45,780 bases of DNA from Acidobacteriota bacterium (GCA_025350695.1 JANXXI010000339.1:1-45780); one strand, 5' to 3'; positions 1-8,364 are shown, counted from the first letter of the stretch. Notes: generated by a model from the sequence alone, not told the origin. A program made the numbers and translations.

Positions 1-96
1 CTGCGGAATCCTCGCGAACTGGCGCAAGCGCCTGCGAACTGGATGCCTTGGAATTACCGCGAGAATCTTCTTCAGACGTCCGATATTGCCGCCTGA
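1..96 (+). CDS. C-terminal end of an unrecognised protein (partial)
   Basis: An open frame runs from the first base to a TGA at 94-96. It gives 31 residues ending in Ile-Ala-Ala, rich in Trp, Asn and Pro (it contains PANWMPWNYRENLL). The start lies outside the window. The family cannot be named from so short a tail. Its last 25 bases overlap the convergent membrane-protein gene that ends at 72, which weakens both end calls slightly. Confidence 0.45.
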   Translation: MRNPRELAQAPANWMPWNYRENLLQTSDIAA

Positions 97-404
97 ATGG
101 CAAATTCATGTCGGTTACGCATGCTTGCCGCAACCTCACCAACTCGATACGCCACCAACCCGATCATGGCCGCCATCAATCCTGCTGATGCCATTCCAAG
201 ACCCATGGCATACGGCCTAATATTTTGGAGCTTGGCGAGAATCGCGTGCTGCTCATCCTCAAACCGAGATTCGGCTGGATCGAGGAACAGTTGATCGTCT
301 TCCTTCATCCCCACCACTGAACGGTAGATCAACACCAGCGTAAGGACGCCGGTCACAATACTCCAGACTAGGAACATCCAGCCCAACATAGTTAGATTCG
401 GCAT
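72..404 (-). CDS. Small two-helix membrane protein of unknown function
   Basis: This is a 110-residue protein. I place the start at 404 (MPNLTMLGW) because a strong AAGGAGG Shine-Dalgarno sits just upstream; the frame is open further to 449 without a comparable site. Two hydrophobic stretches at about residues 5-28 and 68-92 look like membrane helices. They are separated by an acidic, charged loop with many Asp, Glu and Lys. No family was recognised. It converges on the tail of the gene at 1-96. Confidence 0.65.
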   Translation of the reverse strand: MPNLTMLGWMFLVWSIVTGVLTLVLIYRSVVGMKEDDQLFLDPAESRFEDEQHAILAKLQNIRPYAMGLGMASAGLMAAMIGLVAYRVGEVAASMRNRHEFAIQAAISDV

Positions 405-485
405 AAAGCCCTCCTTTCCAACTGCTGCCTGATGTATACACCATTTCATCGCCGGATTCTAGGGGGGATCGCAGCCCGTGCTAAG

Positions 486-1808
486 TTATGGCTTCACCAC
501 TGTTCCATCCAAGGTCCGGTCGGTAGGGTAGCCACCGCCACCGCGAATCTGCCCCAATGGATATTTGGCCGCGATCTCTTCATTCAAATCAAGACCCAAG
601 CCCGGCTTGCCACTGTCGTACAAGTACCCCTTGCGAATCTCCGCCATGCCGGGAAATAGATCGTGCACGACGGGAGGGAAATGATTTTCCTCTTGAATCC
701 CAAAAGCCGAAGTCGACATGTCGAGGTGGTAGGCAGCCAACTGATTCACCGGATCGTTTTCGCCACCTTCCTGGAAGGCTGTCTTGACACCGTACAATTC
801 GCATAGCGCCACCAGCTTGCGCATCGGAGTAATTCCGCCCATGGCGGCAATCCGGCAGCGGATGAAGTCAATCAGGCGCTCCGTGATCAGCGGCATGATC
901 TCATAGGGATGGGAAAACACTTCGCCAATAGCTTGCGGTGTTGAGCAAATTTGCCGGATGTTTTTATACCAGGCGATTTGTTCCGGAGGCAGGATGTCTT
1001 CAACGAAATACATCTGCGCGGGTTGCAGCCGCCGAGCCAGTTCCACTGCGTTCGGACCGGACATGTGGGAATGAACATCGTGCAGAAGTTTCGGCTTAAA
1101 ACCGGCTTTGGCGCGTAGATACTCAAATACCGGGGGAATCGCATCCACGTACTGTTCTTCGTCGAATGCGGAACCCTTGTATCCGCCCTCGGGACGGTTG
1201 CCCTCGCCAGCCGGAATGAAGCCACCGCCGCCGTATCCTCCTTGGCCGAACTGGATGCGGACGTGGCGGTATCCACTCTCTAAAGATTTCTGAAGAGACT
1301 CAAGGCAAGCTTCTTTCGTGCGGCCTCCTTGATGATCATATAGCGCCACCGCATCGTGCGCTTTCCCGCCGAGTAAGTCGTAAACTGGCATGCCGGCGCG
1401 CTTGCCTTTGATGTCCCACAGCGCCATGTCCATGGCGGCCAGCACGTTGTTGTTCACCGGGCCGTTACGCCAGTATGTCTTCATTTGCGCCGCTTGCCAC
1501 AGGTCTTCAATGCGATCCGGATCCTTGCCGATGAGCCACGGTTTAAGGTGCTCTTCCAGTGCGGCGATCACGGCCTTGACCTGGTACTGGTTATTACCTG
1601 AACCGATGCCGTGGAGTCCCGGTTCGCTGGTGATGATTTTCAGGAATACCCAGCGGTAGTTTCCTCCCGCGGAGGTGGTGATCACTTTTACGTCTTTGAT
1701 GGTGAGGCGTGGCAGGCCATTTGTGCGTCTCGAAACTTCCTGGGCGATTGCGGCGGGAATCAGCGGGGCGGCGCCTAGCGCGGCGCGGATCAGTTTTCTT
1801 CTGTTCAT
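486..1808 (-). CDS. Tat-exported enolase-superfamily (mandelate racemase/ManD-like) sugar-acid dehydratase
   Basis: This 440-residue protein has a twin-arginine signal at its N-terminus (RRKLIRAA, then a hydrophobic Ala-rich stretch). The body has the enolase-superfamily capping domain and barrel. Mg-binding acids are visible at about Asp244 (HDVH), Glu270 (FVED) and Glu296 (GEVF). The C-terminus (KPGLGLDLNEEIAAKYPL) resembles the mannonate/altronate dehydratase (ManD, RspA) branch. Members of that branch abstract the alpha proton of a sugar acid and eliminate water. Where ManD has a catalytic His in a CHGATD-like segment, this protein reads FQEGGEND (about 345-352), so the substrate or chemistry may differ. 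Export is unusual, because most characterised relatives are cytoplasmic. The substrate is unknown. Confidence 0.82.
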   Translation of the reverse strand: MNRRKLIRAALGAAPLIPAAIAQEVSRRTNGLPRLTIKDVKVITTSAGGNYRWVFLKIITSEPGLHGIGSGNNQYQVKAVIAALEEHLKPWLIGKDPDRIEDLWQAAQMKTYWRNGPVNNNVLAAMDMALWDIKGKRAGMPVYDLLGGKAHDAVALYDHQGGRTKEACLESLQKSLESGYRHVRIQFGQGGYGGGGFIPAGEGNRPEGGYKGSAFDEEQYVDAIPPVFEYLRAKAGFKPKLLHDVHSHMSGPNAVELARRLQPAQMYFVEDILPPEQIAWYKNIRQICSTPQAIGEVFSHPYEIMPLITERLIDFIRCRIAAMGGITPMRKLVALCELYGVKTAFQEGGENDPVNQLAAYHLDMSTSAFGIQEENHFPPVVHDLFPGMAEIRKGYLYDSGKPGLGLDLNEEIAAKYPLGQIRGGGGYPTDRTLDGTVVKP

Positions 1809-1913
1809 CGTGCTTCAGAATATACACCTTTGGATGCGGGAGCCACAACGGCGCAAGCTAAGTTTAATTTCATTTTTGTTGCGGACATTTTCAGCTTTTC
1901 GCGCTTCCGGGAT

Positions 1914-3050
1914 ATGACGCAACTAATTCGATGGTTTTCTTTGGCCATTCTGCTCTCATCCGAGCTGCCGGCCCAACGCCTCTACAACGTGAGTCAGGAC
2001 ACCAGGGCTCAGGCGGCAGTGGCGGCAAGCGCCCTTGTTCGTGACTCCAGTGTGTTCGATACAGCGGTAGCCAATCTGGCGGAGGTTCAGAGGCTCCAGC
2101 AAGAGAACATCCTTATTGGAGCCCGCCTTCAAACGCGGGCCGATGTAAATTCGTGGAGCGAGTGGAGTGATGTCCTTGCGACGGTGGCGCGCGTTAGAGA
2201 CCAACTTCAGTCCGTGAGCAACGCCTCGCCGGACGAGTGGAAGAAGGCGTTGACCGGTATAGCGGATCGCCAAAAGGAGGTGAATGAATCCCTCTCCGCC
2301 TTGAAGGCGAAGCTCGGGGCATCGAACCCCGAGGGCGAAACTAAAGCGATAGGAGCGTGGTTCGAGAAGATCGGGCGCCTGAAGCCTGTCGCTGACTATC
2401 TATTGAAAATCAGCGCAAACGACAAGCCCTCCCAGGCAGATCTCAAGGCAGCCAACGAGGCCAGCGCAACGCTTACCAATCTCGCAACTTTATACAGAAC
2501 ATTCGCCACCCATATCCCAGAAAGACCCAGCACCATATACCTTGGGTTCCAGCTTCAACTTCTTGAAGCAGACGAGCAGCACTACAAGAATCTGATGGGT
2601 ATCCGCCAACGGCGTGACGAGGAGACCGCTGGCATCAATAAGCTGGCGGCGAAAGTTATTCGGGCCGTGGGGGAGTTTACGCTTCAAGGTAGCGTTGTTG
2701 AGTCCCTGCGGGCACAAGCCCAACTAGTAAAGACAAGCGTCGGAACTGCGAAGCAGAAAGAGCGCGACAAGCTCGACGCCATGCTGACGGCTTTGCTAGG
2801 TGCGTCAGCCGTCGCTGCCCGAGGGCACATGCCATCAGACTTGGCCGACCAGCGCGGGTCGCTTGAGATCAGAGCACACATGCTGCGGCGTTCCCGATTA
2901 GCGGCCTCCGTTTACGAGGACCTGCTCGCTAACGGAGCCCACCGGCTAGCTGGGTACTACAGCGGCGGAATCAGGCCCAGCAATCTGGCCGCACTTCTGC
3001 ACGCATTGACCACTGCCGGGGTGATCCCGGCCATCCTAACCAGCAAGTGA
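1914..3050 (+). CDS. Secreted, mostly helical protein of unknown function (first gene of an envelope cluster)
   Basis: This is a 378-residue protein starting at ATG 1914 (MTQLIRWFSLAILL), where a clear Sec signal begins and ends near PAQR. The frame is open to 1830 but the added 28 residues do not look like a signal. The mature part is rich in Ala, Leu, Glu, Lys and Gln, predicting long helices. It has no cysteine cluster, enzyme motif or repeat that I recognise. It is followed after only 7 nt by a lipoprotein gene and then by a small cytoplasmic helical protein, so the three are probably cotranscribed. Function unknown; a periplasmic scaffold or binding role is only a guess. Confidence 0.7.
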   Translation: MTQLIRWFSLAILLSSELPAQRLYNVSQDTRAQAAVAASALVRDSSVFDTAVANLAEVQRLQQENILIGARLQTRADVNSWSEWSDVLATVARVRDQLQSVSNASPDEWKKALTGIADRQKEVNESLSALKAKLGASNPEGETKAIGAWFEKIGRLKPVADYLLKISANDKPSQADLKAANEASATLTNLATLYRTFATHIPERPSTIYLGFQLQLLEADEQHYKNLMGIRQRRDEETAGINKLAAKVIRAVGEFTLQGSVVESLRAQAQLVKTSVGTAKQKERDKLDAMLTALLGASAVAARGHMPSDLADQRGSLEIRAHMLRRSRLAASVYEDLLANGAHRLAGYYSGGIRPSNLAALLHALTTAGVIPAILTSK

Positions 3051-3057
3051 GAATCCA

Positions 3058-3807
3058 ATGACCAAATCTTTGACCATGACATTACCCCTTTGTCTGCTCC
3101 TGGCAGGTTGTTCCGACAAGGTAGCCCGCGAGTGCGCCCGCGAGTTGACGAATTTGATGGACGAATATAGCAAACGAGTCGACCATCTGATCGCCACCGA
3201 GACTGCCCGTTATCGGGAAGAAGCCAGAGCCCTTGAAGCGGCGAGGGACGAAGGAGCCCTCGACAAACTCGCAGAAGATCGCCAAACACTCGTCACTAAG
3301 CAGTATCTGGACGGGCTCATTGAAGGCAAGGCCGACGCCCGCACTTTGATGAACAGTGTGCTGCCAGACTATGCCGAGCGCGACCACAACACGACTCGTA
3401 ACATTTACACCAAGCTCGATAGTGCATACACGGCCCACTTGACGGCCATGCAACCACTTGCCGCAAATAAGGCGAAGGTTAGTACTCTGCGCAACGCTTT
3501 CGCAGATCTGGCGAAGGAACCCAACGTCTTCGATCTGGCCACACAACTTAAAACATTTGGCGACGATTTGAAGGGCAATCTCGACTATGAGCGATGTAAC
3601 GACCTGAATAATGACGTCAACGCAATCACTGCTGATGTGCACGCGATCACAACGAAAATCAGCGGCCTACCCGCCGGGACACCCGAGAGGCTGTCACTCG
3701 AGGAAATACTCAAGACGACAAATGCGGAGTTGCTTGCCGTGACAGGGCAGCGCGCCAAGACCGGCCGCTATGTGGCGGCCAGCAATCAATGTACCAGGCC
3801 TCAATAG
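3058..3807 (+). CDS. Predicted lipoprotein of unknown function
   Basis: This is a 249-residue protein with a short signal and a good lipobox (LLLAGC, Cys at residue 18), so it is probably anchored to the periplasmic side of a membrane. The mature domain is helical and charged (many Glu, Arg, Asp, Lys) and is probably coiled-coil in part. It lies 7 nt after the secreted protein gene and 12 nt before the 117-residue gene. No family recognised. Confidence 0.7.
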   Translation: MTKSLTMTLPLCLLLAGCSDKVARECARELTNLMDEYSKRVDHLIATETARYREEARALEAARDEGALDKLAEDRQTLVTKQYLDGLIEGKADARTLMNSVLPDYAERDHNTTRNIYTKLDSAYTAHLTAMQPLAANKAKVSTLRNAFADLAKEPNVFDLATQLKTFGDDLKGNLDYERCNDLNNDVNAITADVHAITTKISGLPAGTPERLSLEEILKTTNAELLAVTGQRAKTGRYVAASNQCTRPQ

Positions 3808-3819
3808 GAGAACAAGACA

Positions 3820-4173
3820 ATGACCAACAACGAACGCATCATCTTCCTGACCAAGGCCGCCGCAGCCGCCAAGAAAGTACGCGACGAGATAAAGCGCGTG
3901 GACGACGAGGATCTGACTTCGTCAGGGCCGGAGAGGCGAGCTCCTGTCTTGCAGCGCGCCAAGAATCAAGTACGGTTGCTAGAAATCGAGATTCGGAATC
4001 TCTTAGCTGCCGACGACGAAATCGAGCTTACAGAACTTCAAGTGGATCGGCTGGAGATACTAGCCGTAAGGCTCGATAAGGCGATCATGGCCAACGCTCT
4101 GATTGATCTTGCGATGAGTTCGCTCACCGCAGTGCTGAATGCTGTCAGCGAAGTCCGCGAGACGCTTGCCTAA
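3820..4173 (+). CDS. Small helical protein of unknown function (third gene of the envelope cluster)
   Basis: This is a 117-residue protein with no signal peptide. It is preceded by a good Shine-Dalgarno (TAGGAG, 9 nt before ATG). The sequence is almost entirely predicted helix with alternating acidic and basic residues, plus a more hydrophobic C-terminal helix at about residues 85-112. It is closely spaced behind the lipoprotein gene, so it shares its transcript. No homologous family recognised. Confidence 0.65.
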   Translation: MTNNERIIFLTKAAAAAKKVRDEIKRVDDEDLTSSGPERRAPVLQRAKNQVRLLEIEIRNLLAADDEIELTELQVDRLEILAVRLDKAIMANALIDLAMSSLTAVLNAVSEVRETLA

Positions 4174-4184
4174 AGGAGACCCCG

Positions 4185-4229
4185 ATGAAACACAGCAGTT
4201 TCGGATACTTCGAAAGTCAAGAGGGATAA
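4185..4229 (+). CDS. Possible 14-codon ORF with strong ribosome binding site
   Basis: Eleven bases after the preceding stop lies ATG AAA, preceded by AAAGGAGAC, one of the best Shine-Dalgarno sequences in this cluster. It opens a frame MKHSSFGYFESQEG followed by TAA. It may be a real micro-protein, a leader peptide, or the stump of a fourth gene cut short by deletion or frameshift. There is no evidence beyond spacing and Shine-Dalgarno quality. Confidence 0.3.
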   Translation: MKHSSFGYFESQEG

Positions 4230-4557
4230 ATTCTCTGAATCATTTTTCAGTCCGGCCGCATTTGAGCAAGCCGCATAATAGGTAAATCATCGGCTTCAAC
4301 GACTGCTAGCTAGCTAGCTGAACTCAATGGTTCGGGTGTCATCGAAGCAGGCTGCAAGACGGTCATTGGAAAACGCCTTAATTAAGCACTCGGAAATGTT
4401 CCGGTCCGTTCCAGGCTTCTGCTCAATGCACCGAAGCCGCCTAGCTTCCACTTTTATGTCGCACTCCACCACTCAACTCGAACCAACCACCGCGATATAA
4501 ACTATGATCATGAGTTTCAATCCCGAAACTCATCCGCCAACTGGGGAGGCACAACAT
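4230..4557. other. Intergenic region, no gene seen
   Basis: About 330 bases without a convincing ORF. The only structure noticed is a short tandem GCTA run (4305-4318, self-complementary). Composition is more AT-rich than the flanking genes. Confidence 0.5.
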
Positions 4558-4824
4558 ATGGGTACCAGATCCACCAAAGTAGTCCAGCTATCCGAATATT
4601 CATTCCGCATTCAAGCCGTCCGCCTCACTGCCCTGCTGGGCGGTCTGCTCTGCGGAATCTGCGCCGGAGCCACCAGCCATGGGTTGCCCTATTTCGCCTT
4701 CCTCTCTTCACCCGGCGGCAAGGCAGGCTGCCTGATCATCGGCGCTACATTGCTATTTGCCAGCCTACGGCTGACTCAACCCAAGTGGACTGACGAAGCA
4801 ACAGTTCTTAAGCTGGACGATTAG
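4558..4824 (+). CDS. Small membrane protein of unknown function
   Basis: I choose ATG 4558 (MGTRSTKVV, 88 residues) because GGGGAGG lies about 8 nt upstream. The frame also has ATGs at 4504 and 4510 without such a site. It has two hydrophobic segments, roughly residues 25-43 and 52-72, with a charged C-terminal tail. No family recognised. Confidence 0.6.
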   Translation: MGTRSTKVVQLSEYSFRIQAVRLTALLGGLLCGICAGATSHGLPYFAFLSSPGGKAGCLIIGATLLFASLRLTQPKWTDEATVLKLDD

Positions 4825-4874
4825 CTTCAAGCTCTACCTCTGCGCGTCGATAAGTCTGCATGTAGAGTACCGAA

Positions 4875-5873
4875 TTGGCGAAGAGCTTCAACGATTCCAG
4901 TAACACTGATAATAACAAAGCGATGGCTTCGCTGAGCCAGATGTTGCTCGGAGCCATCGGACGTGAGGCGATTTGCGCCGATGCGGGGAGCCATGTCCGC
5001 TTTCAGGATTCGATCCTGGAGTTGGACAAACGGCTGCGCACCTCGAAGGAGAGTTCGGAGATCTATGCCATCTCAGGAGCCGCCGACAAAGCTCTCGAGG
5101 ATTATAAAAATGAGACCACCAAGTACCTTCGTAACCAAGCGGCGGAATTACAATCGATGGCCAGCGCCGCGATTCGCACCGTAGCCGATATTCATTCCAA
5201 TGGGTCAGATTCGGTCGAAAACTTACGAGAGTTAGAACAGCAAGTCCTGCGTGCCTCCAGTGCCCAATCTTTAATGGAGTGCCGCTCTCAGCTCAATGAA
5301 TGTTTAGCTTCGCTACGCGAGGAATCGAAAAGGCAGCAGCAAAAAAGCACTCAGATGGTGTCTCGGCTTCATTCGGAACTAAATCACAAAAGCCGTACTT
5401 CGTCACCAACCAACCAAACCGCAAAAGACCCGGTGTCTGGTTTGTCTTCGAGGCCCGATGGGCAAGCAATGCTCGCCGCACAATATGACGGGGTCCATAC
5501 CAATACCTTTGCGGTATTGTTCTTCGTGCATAGGACTGGCATCATCAATACAAAGTACGGTTATGCGGCTGGCGATCAAATCATGCGCGCCTTTCTCAGT
5601 CACCTTCGAAGCTACCTCACCATCGTTGATGATTTGTTTCGATGGTCAGGGCCGGCGTTTCTGGCTATCGTCCATAGGCCAGCCGGTATTGATCCGTTTC
5701 GTTCGGAAATCGCCAGGATATTGGGGAGGCGTCTTGAGCAGGAACTTGCACTTCCCAACAGAAGCGTCCTGCTTTCGGTTTCAGCGTCCGCGCTGATTAT
5801 TGAGCTATCGAAAGAAACAGGCGCGGACGAAGTGATACGAAAGGTGGATAACTTCGGGACTTCATGCCTTTGA
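4875..5873 (+). CDS. GGDEF-like domain protein with degenerate signature
   Basis: This protein is 332 residues from TTG 4875; an ATG at 4923 is an alternative start and neither has a clear Shine-Dalgarno. The N-terminal ~180 residues are helical and charged. The C-terminal ~150 residues follow a diguanylate cyclase fold: DPVSGL at the entry (family DPLTGL), then KYGYAAGDQIMRAF (family YGHxxGDxxL). The GG(D/E)EF signature is replaced by WSGPAF. It is therefore probably not an active cyclase, and a receptor or structural role is more likely. The gene converges on the SUMF1-fold gene 9 nt downstream. Confidence 0.68.
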   Translation: MAKSFNDSSNTDNNKAMASLSQMLLGAIGREAICADAGSHVRFQDSILELDKRLRTSKESSEIYAISGAADKALEDYKNETTKYLRNQAAELQSMASAAIRTVADIHSNGSDSVENLRELEQQVLRASSAQSLMECRSQLNECLASLREESKRQQQKSTQMVSRLHSELNHKSRTSSPTNQTAKDPVSGLSSRPDGQAMLAAQYDGVHTNTFAVLFFVHRTGIINTKYGYAAGDQIMRAFLSHLRSYLTIVDDLFRWSGPAFLAIVHRPAGIDPFRSEIARILGRRLEQELALPNRSVLLSVSASALIIELSKETGADEVIRKVDNFGTSCL

Positions 5874-5882
5874 GGGAATAGC

Positions 5883-6746
5883 CTAGGGCTCGCGCGCAGG
5901 ACGGAAACCGATCATGCGCCAGGCCTGCAACGACGGCCATCCCCCGGACCTGGCGTAACTCCTCAAATCCTGCCCTTCAAAGAAAAATGAGCCGCCCCGC
6001 AACACGCGAAAGGCTCCCTTGGCTGGGCCCTTTGGATTCTTCTTGGGCGAAACGGAATAGTAAGTGCGGCTATACCAGTCCGAACACCATTCCATCACAT
6101 TACCTGCCATTTCCATCACTCCGTAGGGCGAAGCTCCATTCTTAGTCTGTTCGTCGCCGCGCTTGCTTCCGTCGTAATATCCCACTAACTGCCCTGTATC
6201 GAATTTTTGCGCGCCCGCAAAGTTTGCGTAACTATGATCTATGGTATTACCCCATGGGAATCGTCGCTGATCGACGCCGCGTGCCGCCTTCTCCCACTCG
6301 GCTTCAGTGGGAAGCCGGTATTTCTTCCCAGTTTTAATACTGAGCCATTTGCAATAGGCAGTGGCCCCATCCCAGTTCACGCCAAGCACTGGATAATTGT
6401 CACTATCGGGCGTGCCGCCGCCGTGGTTCTGCTTCTGGTTCCAGTACGGGCTTTGATCTTTCGGAACTGGGCGGCCGTCGGGCCAAAGCTTGGGGTCATC
6501 ATAAAGAGGGTCGTTTTGAAACCTCTTCCAATCCGCGTTAGTAACTTCATATTTGCCGATGTAGAAGGCGTCCAGGTCCACCGTGTGCACTGGCTTTTCG
6601 CGCGGTTCGCCATCGCCGAAGTTATCGCCCATCTTGAAAGCTCCGGCCGGAACATATACAAAATCTCCGTAACCGTCATTCACTGACTTAGGAGCATCCG
6701 CTGCCCGCAAGTAACAAACAGTAACTAATACAAGTGCCCAACGCAT
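5883..6746 (-). CDS. Secreted formylglycine-generating-enzyme (SUMF1) fold protein
   Basis: This is a 287-residue protein with start ATG 6746 (MRWALVLVTVCYL, Sec signal). It shows the FGE-sulfatase domain hallmarks: FVYVPAGAFKMGD near the N-terminus, a YEVTNADW segment, LPTEAEWEKAARG, MEMAGNVMEWCSDWY, RVLRGGSF and the terminal GFRPARE. True formylglycine-generating enzymes need a Cys pair in the segment before GFR. Here that segment reads RSYARSGGWPS with no Cys, so it is more likely a ligand-binding or unrelated member of the superfamily than a sulfatase activator. The start lies 2 nt after the stop of the upstream esterase gene, so the two are translationally coupled. Confidence 0.8.
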   Translation of the reverse strand: MRWALVLVTVCYLRAADAPKSVNDGYGDFVYVPAGAFKMGDNFGDGEPREKPVHTVDLDAFYIGKYEVTNADWKRFQNDPLYDDPKLWPDGRPVPKDQSPYWNQKQNHGGGTPDSDNYPVLGVNWDGATAYCKWLSIKTGKKYRLPTEAEWEKAARGVDQRRFPWGNTIDHSYANFAGAQKFDTGQLVGYYDGSKRGDEQTKNGASPYGVMEMAGNVMEWCSDWYSRTYYSVSPKKNPKGPAKGAFRVLRGGSFFFEGQDLRSYARSGGWPSLQAWRMIGFRPAREP

Positions 6747-6748
6747 CC

Positions 6749-7555
6749 CTATTTCGTCCTCGCAAAGAAGTTGTTCAAATCCAGGAAGTGCCTTAAGGCA
6801 TCCATCCAAGGGCTAAATTCGGGACTGGTCGAAGCGGCGCCAAAACCATGACGGCCGCGTTGGAAAATGTGGAGTTCAGCGACGCCCCCGGCCTTGTTGA
6901 TGTCCAAGAATAACTGTGCTGAACCATTGGCTGCCCCCGGATCTGCCGCAGCCGACAATAGGAACGTCGGTGGAAATTCTTTAAGGTTCTCTTTGGGATT
7001 GGAACGGCCGGGGCCATAAACCATCACCAGGGAATGAGCCTTCGAATCCGTGCGGTCGATGGGGTCGGCGGCATTCGGGTCACCAGGTCCGGCGCCGTTA
7101 GCGACGCCTCGCGCCATGTTCGATCCGGCGGAAAAACCGGCGAAGGTGATGCGATTCGGGTCGATGCCCCATTCCTTGGCGCGCGTTTTGACTAGGCGCA
7201 TAGCGCGATTGCCGTCGAGCACGCGGGCTGCTTCGTTGTACCGCGGCGACAGGCGGTAGGTGAGCACAAAAGCCACGGTGCCCCAGTCATTCATGCGCTC
7301 GGCCACTTCAATACCTTCAAGGCCATACATCAACATGATGTTGGATCCACCAGGGGCGATGATGACGGCTGAACCGTTGCGCTTAGCTGCGGGCGGAGCA
7401 AAGACGGTGAGGAAAGGGTTGTCGAGCGGACCCTCGCCGACCGATAGCGGCACTTTGCCGGGTTCCCACAGGTGGACGTTGTAATTGTCCTCTTGGGCGA
7501 ACAACGAAGAGCATGCGGCTACGAGGACTAGAGTTTTAATAGCGTTTTTGAACAT
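6749..7555 (-). CDS. Secreted alpha/beta hydrolase, esterase/lipase-like
   Basis: This is a 268-residue protein with start ATG 7555 (MFKNAIKTLVLVAACSSLFA), which begins a Sec signal and has AGAGG upstream. The frame extends to 7594 without signal character. The oxyanion-hole region is IIAPGGSN (about 65-72). The nucleophile elbow is GFSAGS (Ser142), the likely acid is Asp205 (AAADPG) and the likely His is 236 (RGRHGFG). This is the layout of BD-FAE/acetyl-esterase-type hydrolases acting on carbohydrate esters. It is probably cotranscribed with the SUMF1-fold gene downstream. Exact substrate unknown. Confidence 0.82.
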   Translation of the reverse strand: MFKNAIKTLVLVAACSSLFAQEDNYNVHLWEPGKVPLSVGEGPLDNPFLTVFAPPAAKRNGSAVIIAPGGSNIMLMYGLEGIEVAERMNDWGTVAFVLTYRLSPRYNEAARVLDGNRAMRLVKTRAKEWGIDPNRITFAGFSAGSNMARGVANGAGPGDPNAADPIDRTDSKAHSLVMVYGPGRSNPKENLKEFPPTFLLSAAADPGAANGSAQLFLDINKAGGVAELHIFQRGRHGFGAASTSPEFSPWMDALRHFLDLNNFFARTK

Positions 7556-7598
7556 GGCCTCTGTATTGTTTCGCTCAGGAATAGGGCGTGTCAACTAA

Positions 7599-7790
7599 AT
7601 TGAAAAGTTAGCAGGGCATCCGGCCAAGAGTGATTTGGTGGAGCAGACGAATTTGGAGCAGGCTGGGGAGTTTATGTTGGCGGATCTTGGGGCGGCAAGT
7701 CCGCTGTTGGGGAAGAAGGCGCTGAGCGACTTGAAGGCCGCTGGACGCGTGAAGCTGGAAGGGCGCGGCACACGCTGGGCGGTGTCCTAA
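7599..7790 (+). pseudogene. Remnant of a winged-helix DNA-binding protein C-terminus
   Basis: A frame without an early start codon runs from just after a TAA at 7596 to a TAA at 7788. It ends in a stretch like the recognition helix and wing of a winged-helix domain (KKALSDLKAAGRVKLEGRG, then TRWAVS). No Shine-Dalgarno or N-terminal part is visible, and its stop overlaps that of the convergent gene at 7787. I read it as the 3' stump of a deleted gene. The evidence is pattern only. Confidence 0.35.
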
Positions 7791-8311
7791 TTGTCGAGAG
7801 TGTCCCGCCAACGTAATAGGCCTTGTCGAAGCCTCTCTTCTAACCAGGCGCTAAAACGTGCCTCCAAGTCGTCCTCCGATTCTCTGTAGTTGATCAGAAA
7901 AAAATATTTCGACTGCTCGGTTGTTGGCGACTCCTTGTATGAGGCGAAAGCCACCCCTAATCCGTGGAGCTTCTGGGGCAATCCAAAATCGAAAAACATG
8001 AAAGATGCTCCTTTCTGAGTTACGAGCTTGAGGTACAAAGACCGCTTCTGATTGAAGACCGCACCAGCGGCGATCAATGGCACTGGGATACCAGCGTTGA
8101 ATAATTCACAGTGAATGCCTGGACCCAACCGAGTGTGAAATGAGGAACCTACTGATTTCAAGCGACTTCCCAAGACAAGCCAAAGCCCGTCGATTTGACT
8201 ATTAATTACCCAATCGTTTCTAACAACACCTTTTTGCATTTTCAGATCGGTTTCAATAACCCCGATGATTTCATCAACGGTGGAAAGGGTCGAAAGGCTT
8301 TGAGGCGCCAT
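7787..8311 (-). CDS. Protein of unknown function
   Basis: This is a 174-residue protein starting at ATG 8311 (MAPQSLSTL); the frame is open to 8338. It is mixed alpha/beta with aromatic-rich strands (LVTQKGASFMFFDFGLPQ) and a charged C-terminal helix ending in RWRDTLDN. No signal or membrane segment. It is divergent from the shell-protein gene, with about 50 nt between start codons. Family not recognised. Confidence 0.6.
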   Translation of the reverse strand: MAPQSLSTLSTVDEIIGVIETDLKMQKGVVRNDWVINSQIDGLWLVLGSRLKSVGSSFHTRLGPGIHCELFNAGIPVPLIAAGAVFNQKRSLYLKLVTQKGASFMFFDFGLPQKLHGLGVAFASYKESPTTEQSKYFFLINYRESEDDLEARFSAWLEERLRQGLLRWRDTLDN

Positions 8312-8364
8312 AAACCCCACCCCTTCCAGCCCCCACATGTGCTACCGTGAAAAATCGAGGTGAA

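Noticed and set aside
3082-3642. 186-codon minus-strand frame opposite the lipoprotein gene
   Set aside because: The plus-strand gene has a lipobox and tight operon spacing. The minus frame is Cys/Val-rich and lacks a ribosome site.
4305-4318. GCTA tandem run as a regulatory palindrome
   Set aside because: A short, low-complexity repeat that is self-complementary by nature and has no gene positioned to be controlled by it.
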